The position numbers and the translations under genes were made by a program. Under the pieces are notes generated by a model. The model did no database searches. It was not told the DNA's origin and worked only from the letters and a program-made list of their open reading frames with translations. Source: an uncultured Oscillospiraceae bacterium (GTDB lineage: Bacteria; Bacillota; Clostridia; Oscillospirales; Oscillospiraceae). Taken from it: a stretch of DNA of 42,043 nt. The stretch is taken from positions 1 through 42,043 of the forward strand of contig CAKTNN010000017.1 in NCBI GenBank assembly GCA_934589065.1, given 5' to 3'. Shown here piece by piece: positions 39,906-42,043 of the stretch (positions are counted from its first letter, which is position 1; each line of letters starts with the position of its first letter).

Positions 39906-41051
39906 ATGGCAAAGAAAAACAATGCCCCCCGTCTGGGCGAAAAGACCTTGGGCCAGAAGGCGAAAACATTCCTGGGCAACAATACCGTGCCCATTATGTT
40001 CATCCTGATCTGCGCCTACTGCATTCCTACCTCCGGGTTCTCCGCAAGCTACCTGCTCAACGAGATTATGACCCGTCTGGGCAGAAATGCATTCCTGATT
40101 CTCAGCCTGCTCATTCCCATTATGGCTGGCATGGGCCTGAACTTCGGCATGACCCTGGGCGCTATGGCAGGTCAGATCGGCCTGATTTTCGTGGCTGACT
40201 GGCAGATTTGGGGAATCCCGGGCCTGATTCTGGCGGCAATCATTTCCATTCCCATTTCCGTGCTCCTGGGCGTGTTCATCGGCAGGGTCCTGAATAAGGC
40301 CAAGGGCCGGGAGATGATTACCAGCTACTTCATCGCCTATGTCATGACCGGCGTTTACCAGCTGGTGGTGCTGTATATGATGGGCCCCATTATTCCCATT
40401 AAGCATTCCTCTATTAAGCTCCCCAGAGGCTACGGCATCCGCAACACCGTCAGCCTTCTGAATATGCGTCAGAGCCTGGATAATCTGATTCCCGTCTCCA
40501 TTGGCGGCGTGAAGATTCCCGTCTTTACCTTGATCCTCATTGCCCTGGCTTGTCTGTTCATTGTGTGGTTCCGCAAGACCAAGCTTGGTCAGGACATGCG
40601 GGCCGTGGGCCAGGATATGGAAGTGGCAAAGGACGCCGGTATCAATGTAGACCGCACCCGTATCATTGCCATGGTGATTTCCACCATTTTCGCCGGCTTC
40701 GGCATGATCATCTACCTGCAGAACGTGGGCAACTTCCCCACCTATACGGCCCATTCCCAGATCGGTATGTTCTGTATTGCAGCCCTTCTGGTTGGCGGCG
40801 CCAGCGTGGAAAGGGCCAGCATCGGCAATGTATTCCTGGGTGTTATCCTGTTCCACACCATGTTTATTGTGGCACCCAAGACCGGCGCTGCCATCACCGG
40901 TGACTCCATGATCGGCGAATACTTCCGCGTGTTCGTCTCCTACCTGGTCATCACCGTTGCGCTGGTTGCCTACGAGGCCAAGAAGCGGAAGGCCAAGAGC
41001 GCTGCCGGTGCACAGCTTGCCGCTGAACAGGCTGCAGAAGAGGAGGCATAA
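39906..41051 (+). CDS. ABC transporter permease (second), sugar/nucleoside family
   Basis: 381 residues, related to the first permease: LLIPIMAGMGLNFGMTLGAMAGQIGLIFVADWQIWGIPGLILAAIISIPISVLLG, then AKDAGINVDRTRIIAMVISTIFAGFGMIIYLQNVGNFPTYTAHSQIGMFCIAALLVGGASVERASIGNVFLG. The C-terminus is a charged tail (KKRKAKSAAGAQLAAEQAAEEEA). Same operon, almost touching both neighbours. Confidence 0.93.
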   Translation: MAKKNNAPRLGEKTLGQKAKTFLGNNTVPIMFILICAYCIPTSGFSASYLLNEIMTRLGRNAFLILSLLIPIMAGMGLNFGMTLGAMAGQIGLIFVADWQIWGIPGLILAAIISIPISVLLGVFIGRVLNKAKGREMITSYFIAYVMTGVYQLVVLYMMGPIIPIKHSSIKLPRGYGIRNTVSLLNMRQSLDNLIPVSIGGVKIPVFTLILIALACLFIVWFRKTKLGQDMRAVGQDMEVAKDAGINVDRTRIIAMVISTIFAGFGMIIYLQNVGNFPTYTAHSQIGMFCIAALLVGGASVERASIGNVFLGVILFHTMFIVAPKTGAAITGDSMIGEYFRVFVSYLVITVALVAYEAKKRKAKSAAGAQLAAEQAAEEEA

Positions 41052-41054
41052 GCA

Positions 41055-41543
41055 ATGAATAAGAAACGTATGATGATTATTCGTGTGGTTGCCGTGCTGA
41101 TTCTGGTTGCCATTGGCTGGTGGATGACCATCATCGGTCGGGGACACACCGTCTACCTGGACGCCAAGAAGATCGAGGTAAACGGCACGGAGTACGCGCC
41201 CCCCTACAAAACCGAGGTTTATGTGGATGGCGAGCGGGTAGCCAAGCTCTACGAAAAGGAGCGGGGTATGTCCACCTGCGTGGGCAGCAAGTTCACCATG
41301 ACCCTGAAAATGACCCAGAATAAGGGGGACGATGCCACGGAGGCAACCTACACCATCGCCCTTCCCCAGAATATGGATGGCATCATCATCAACCTTCCTG
41401 CATACCTTGCCGGGCTTCCCGAAGAGGACTACATGAGCGAGTTCATTCCCGCCCCCGAAACCGAGGTTCCGGAGGAGACTACCCCCGAGGACGATTTCGG
41501 CCTGGAGGGCATGGATATGGGCGACAGCGTAGAAGCAGGCTGA
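41055..41543 (+). CDS. Small membrane-anchored protein of the transporter operon, DUF6672-like
   Basis: 162 residues. One N-terminal membrane helix (about 7-27), then an outer beta-rich part (RGHTVYLDAKKIEVNGTEYAPPYKTEVYVDGERVAKLYEKERGMSTCVGSKFTMTLKMT) and an acidic Pro/Glu tail. The GRGHTVYLDxK pattern matches DUF6672, to my knowledge found with the same set of ABC genes. Possibly an accessory subunit of the importer. It starts 3 bases after the second permease. Confidence 0.78.
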   Translation: MNKKRMMIIRVVAVLILVAIGWWMTIIGRGHTVYLDAKKIEVNGTEYAPPYKTEVYVDGERVAKLYEKERGMSTCVGSKFTMTLKMTQNKGDDATEATYTIALPQNMDGIIINLPAYLAGLPEEDYMSEFIPAPETEVPEETTPEDDFGLEGMDMGDSVEAG

Positions 41544-41560
41544 TATCCCAAAAGAAAACA

Positions 41561-41599
41561 GCAGGCCGGGATCGGAAGTCCGATTCCGGCTTGCTTTTT
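41561..41599 (+). terminator. Terminator of the DUF3798 transporter operon
   Basis: GCAGGCCGGGATCGGA pairs with CCGATTCCGGCTTGC (three mismatches) around AGT, followed by TTTTTC. It lies 18 bases after the last gene. Confidence 0.85.
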
Positions 41600-41890
41600 C
41601 CCTGCACAGAAAATCCTTCCCTCTTGCAAAAATTCTACCGGGGAGGGGAAGTGCATAAATGCAGCGGTATTCACGGAATATTCATTACTCTAGCGACCTA
41701 AAGCACTCCCGTATGTGAATTGTGCCATAATCTCCCAGGTTTTGTGGAGAGAAATTGGTACCGTGCGTCCCAGGCGGAAGGCTGTATCTCCGGGACGATA
41801 TTTTGTACAAACTGTTTTCAATCTGTGAAAATGTGTGAATTTCACCAAAAGGGTCGAAAATCCCCTGGTTTGTTTGGGGACAAAATACAA

Positions 41891-41919
41891 TTGAAATGAA
41901 TTCTTAATTTTGGTATAAT
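41891..41919 (+). promoter_or_regulatory. Promoter of the partial permease gene
   Basis: TTGAAA (41891-41896), 17 bases, and a perfect TATAAT (41914-41919) stand 63 bases before the start of the last gene. The stretch 41600-41890 is AT-rich, with small hairpins (for example TCCCC/GGGGA at 41861-41880) but no recognised gene. Confidence 0.7.
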
Positions 41920-41981
41920 GCAACTTATGAATATTGTGCAGAAATATTGCGCTTTAACAAGATATTGAAAGGAAGAGCCGG

Positions 41982-42043
41982 ATGAACACCAAGACGCTTA
42001 TGTATATCCTCAAGCGCATCCTCCTGGCGCTGCTGACGGTGTG
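41982..42043 (+). CDS. Start of an OppB/DppB-like ABC permease (cut by window end)
   Basis: Only 20 codons are present, from the ATG at 41982 behind AAAGGAAGAG. They read MNTKTLMYILKRILLALLTV, which has the short N-terminus and first hydrophobic helix of oligopeptide-type permeases (…YILKRLL…LTV). The rest is outside the window, so this is a probable but unproven call. Confidence 0.5.
   Translation, partial: MNTKTLMYILKRILLALLTV

Noticed and set aside
41755..41800. T-box-like TGGTACCG...CGTCCC...GGGACG stretch before the last gene
   Set aside because: Some bases match the T-box antiterminator, but no long stem I is seen, the T run is poor, and a good promoter lies downstream of it, so it would not be in the leader of the last gene.
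41690..41923. 77-codon minus-strand frame in the AT-rich gap before the last gene
   Set aside because: There is no ribosome binding site or motif, and it covers the promoter of the plus-strand gene; chance open frame.

Overview
The window is chromosomal DNA from a moderately GC-rich Gram-positive anaerobe, most likely a gut Clostridia of the Oscillospiraceae type. This is inferred from clostridial-style lipoprotein signal peptides, strong AGGAGG ribosome binding sites, consensus sigma-A promoters, hybrid cluster protein Hcp, PTS sugar uptake, a BlaI/BlaR1-type regulator pair, MBOAT/DHHW pairs, and a dispersed GTCATTGCGA...GGCAATCTT repeat in many gene junctions. No rRNA, tRNA, CRISPR, phage or transposase gene was recognised. 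Genus or species cannot be fixed from the sequence alone.

Layout. 1-6000 (minus strand): two alpha/beta-hydrolase esterases, an ATP-grasp ligase and a complete polar amino acid ABC importer (permease, ATPase, binding lipoprotein), with a near-consensus promoter at 5945-5973 and two terminators at the end. 6000-7900 (minus): mutY and an overlapping PHP phosphoesterase. 7900-10540 (plus): PTS EIIA and EIICB for a glucose/GlcNAc-type sugar behind a structured leader. 10540-13310 (minus): a repeat array, hcp and its 4Fe-4S partner. 13310-15550 (minus): a D-lyxose/mannose isomerase-like cupin, then a PAP2 membrane protein overlapping a PlsC-like acyltransferase. 15630-17540 (plus): an OmpR-type two-component pair. 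17565-21540 (minus): prfC, a DUF5662-like protein and a large membrane protein.

21760-25860 (plus) is a compact regulatory operon. A promoter with two palindromes precedes a beta-helix lipoprotein, a BlaI-like repressor and an M56 (BlaR1-like) protein. The outer part of the M56 protein is a duplicated Ig-like plus unknown module instead of a penicillin sensor. 26160-30240 (minus): typA, then a TetR regulator with a carboxylesterase behind a long near-perfect operator. 30460-33620 (minus): a lipoprotein, an MBOAT acyltransferase and a DHHW protein, probably for envelope polymer O-acylation. 33860-35560 (plus): a beta-CASP metallo-hydrolase. 35770-41600 (plus): a five-gene ABC importer (DUF3798-type binding lipoprotein, two-domain ATPase, two permeases, small DUF6672-like membrane protein). 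The last 62 bases start an OppB-like permease gene cut by the window edge.

The most unusual parts are the BlaR1-like operon with its re-purposed sensor, the esterase/ATP-grasp/amino-acid-importer cluster, the DUF3798 transporter of unknown substrate, and the two-armed repeat family, which includes an 87-bp tandem array.
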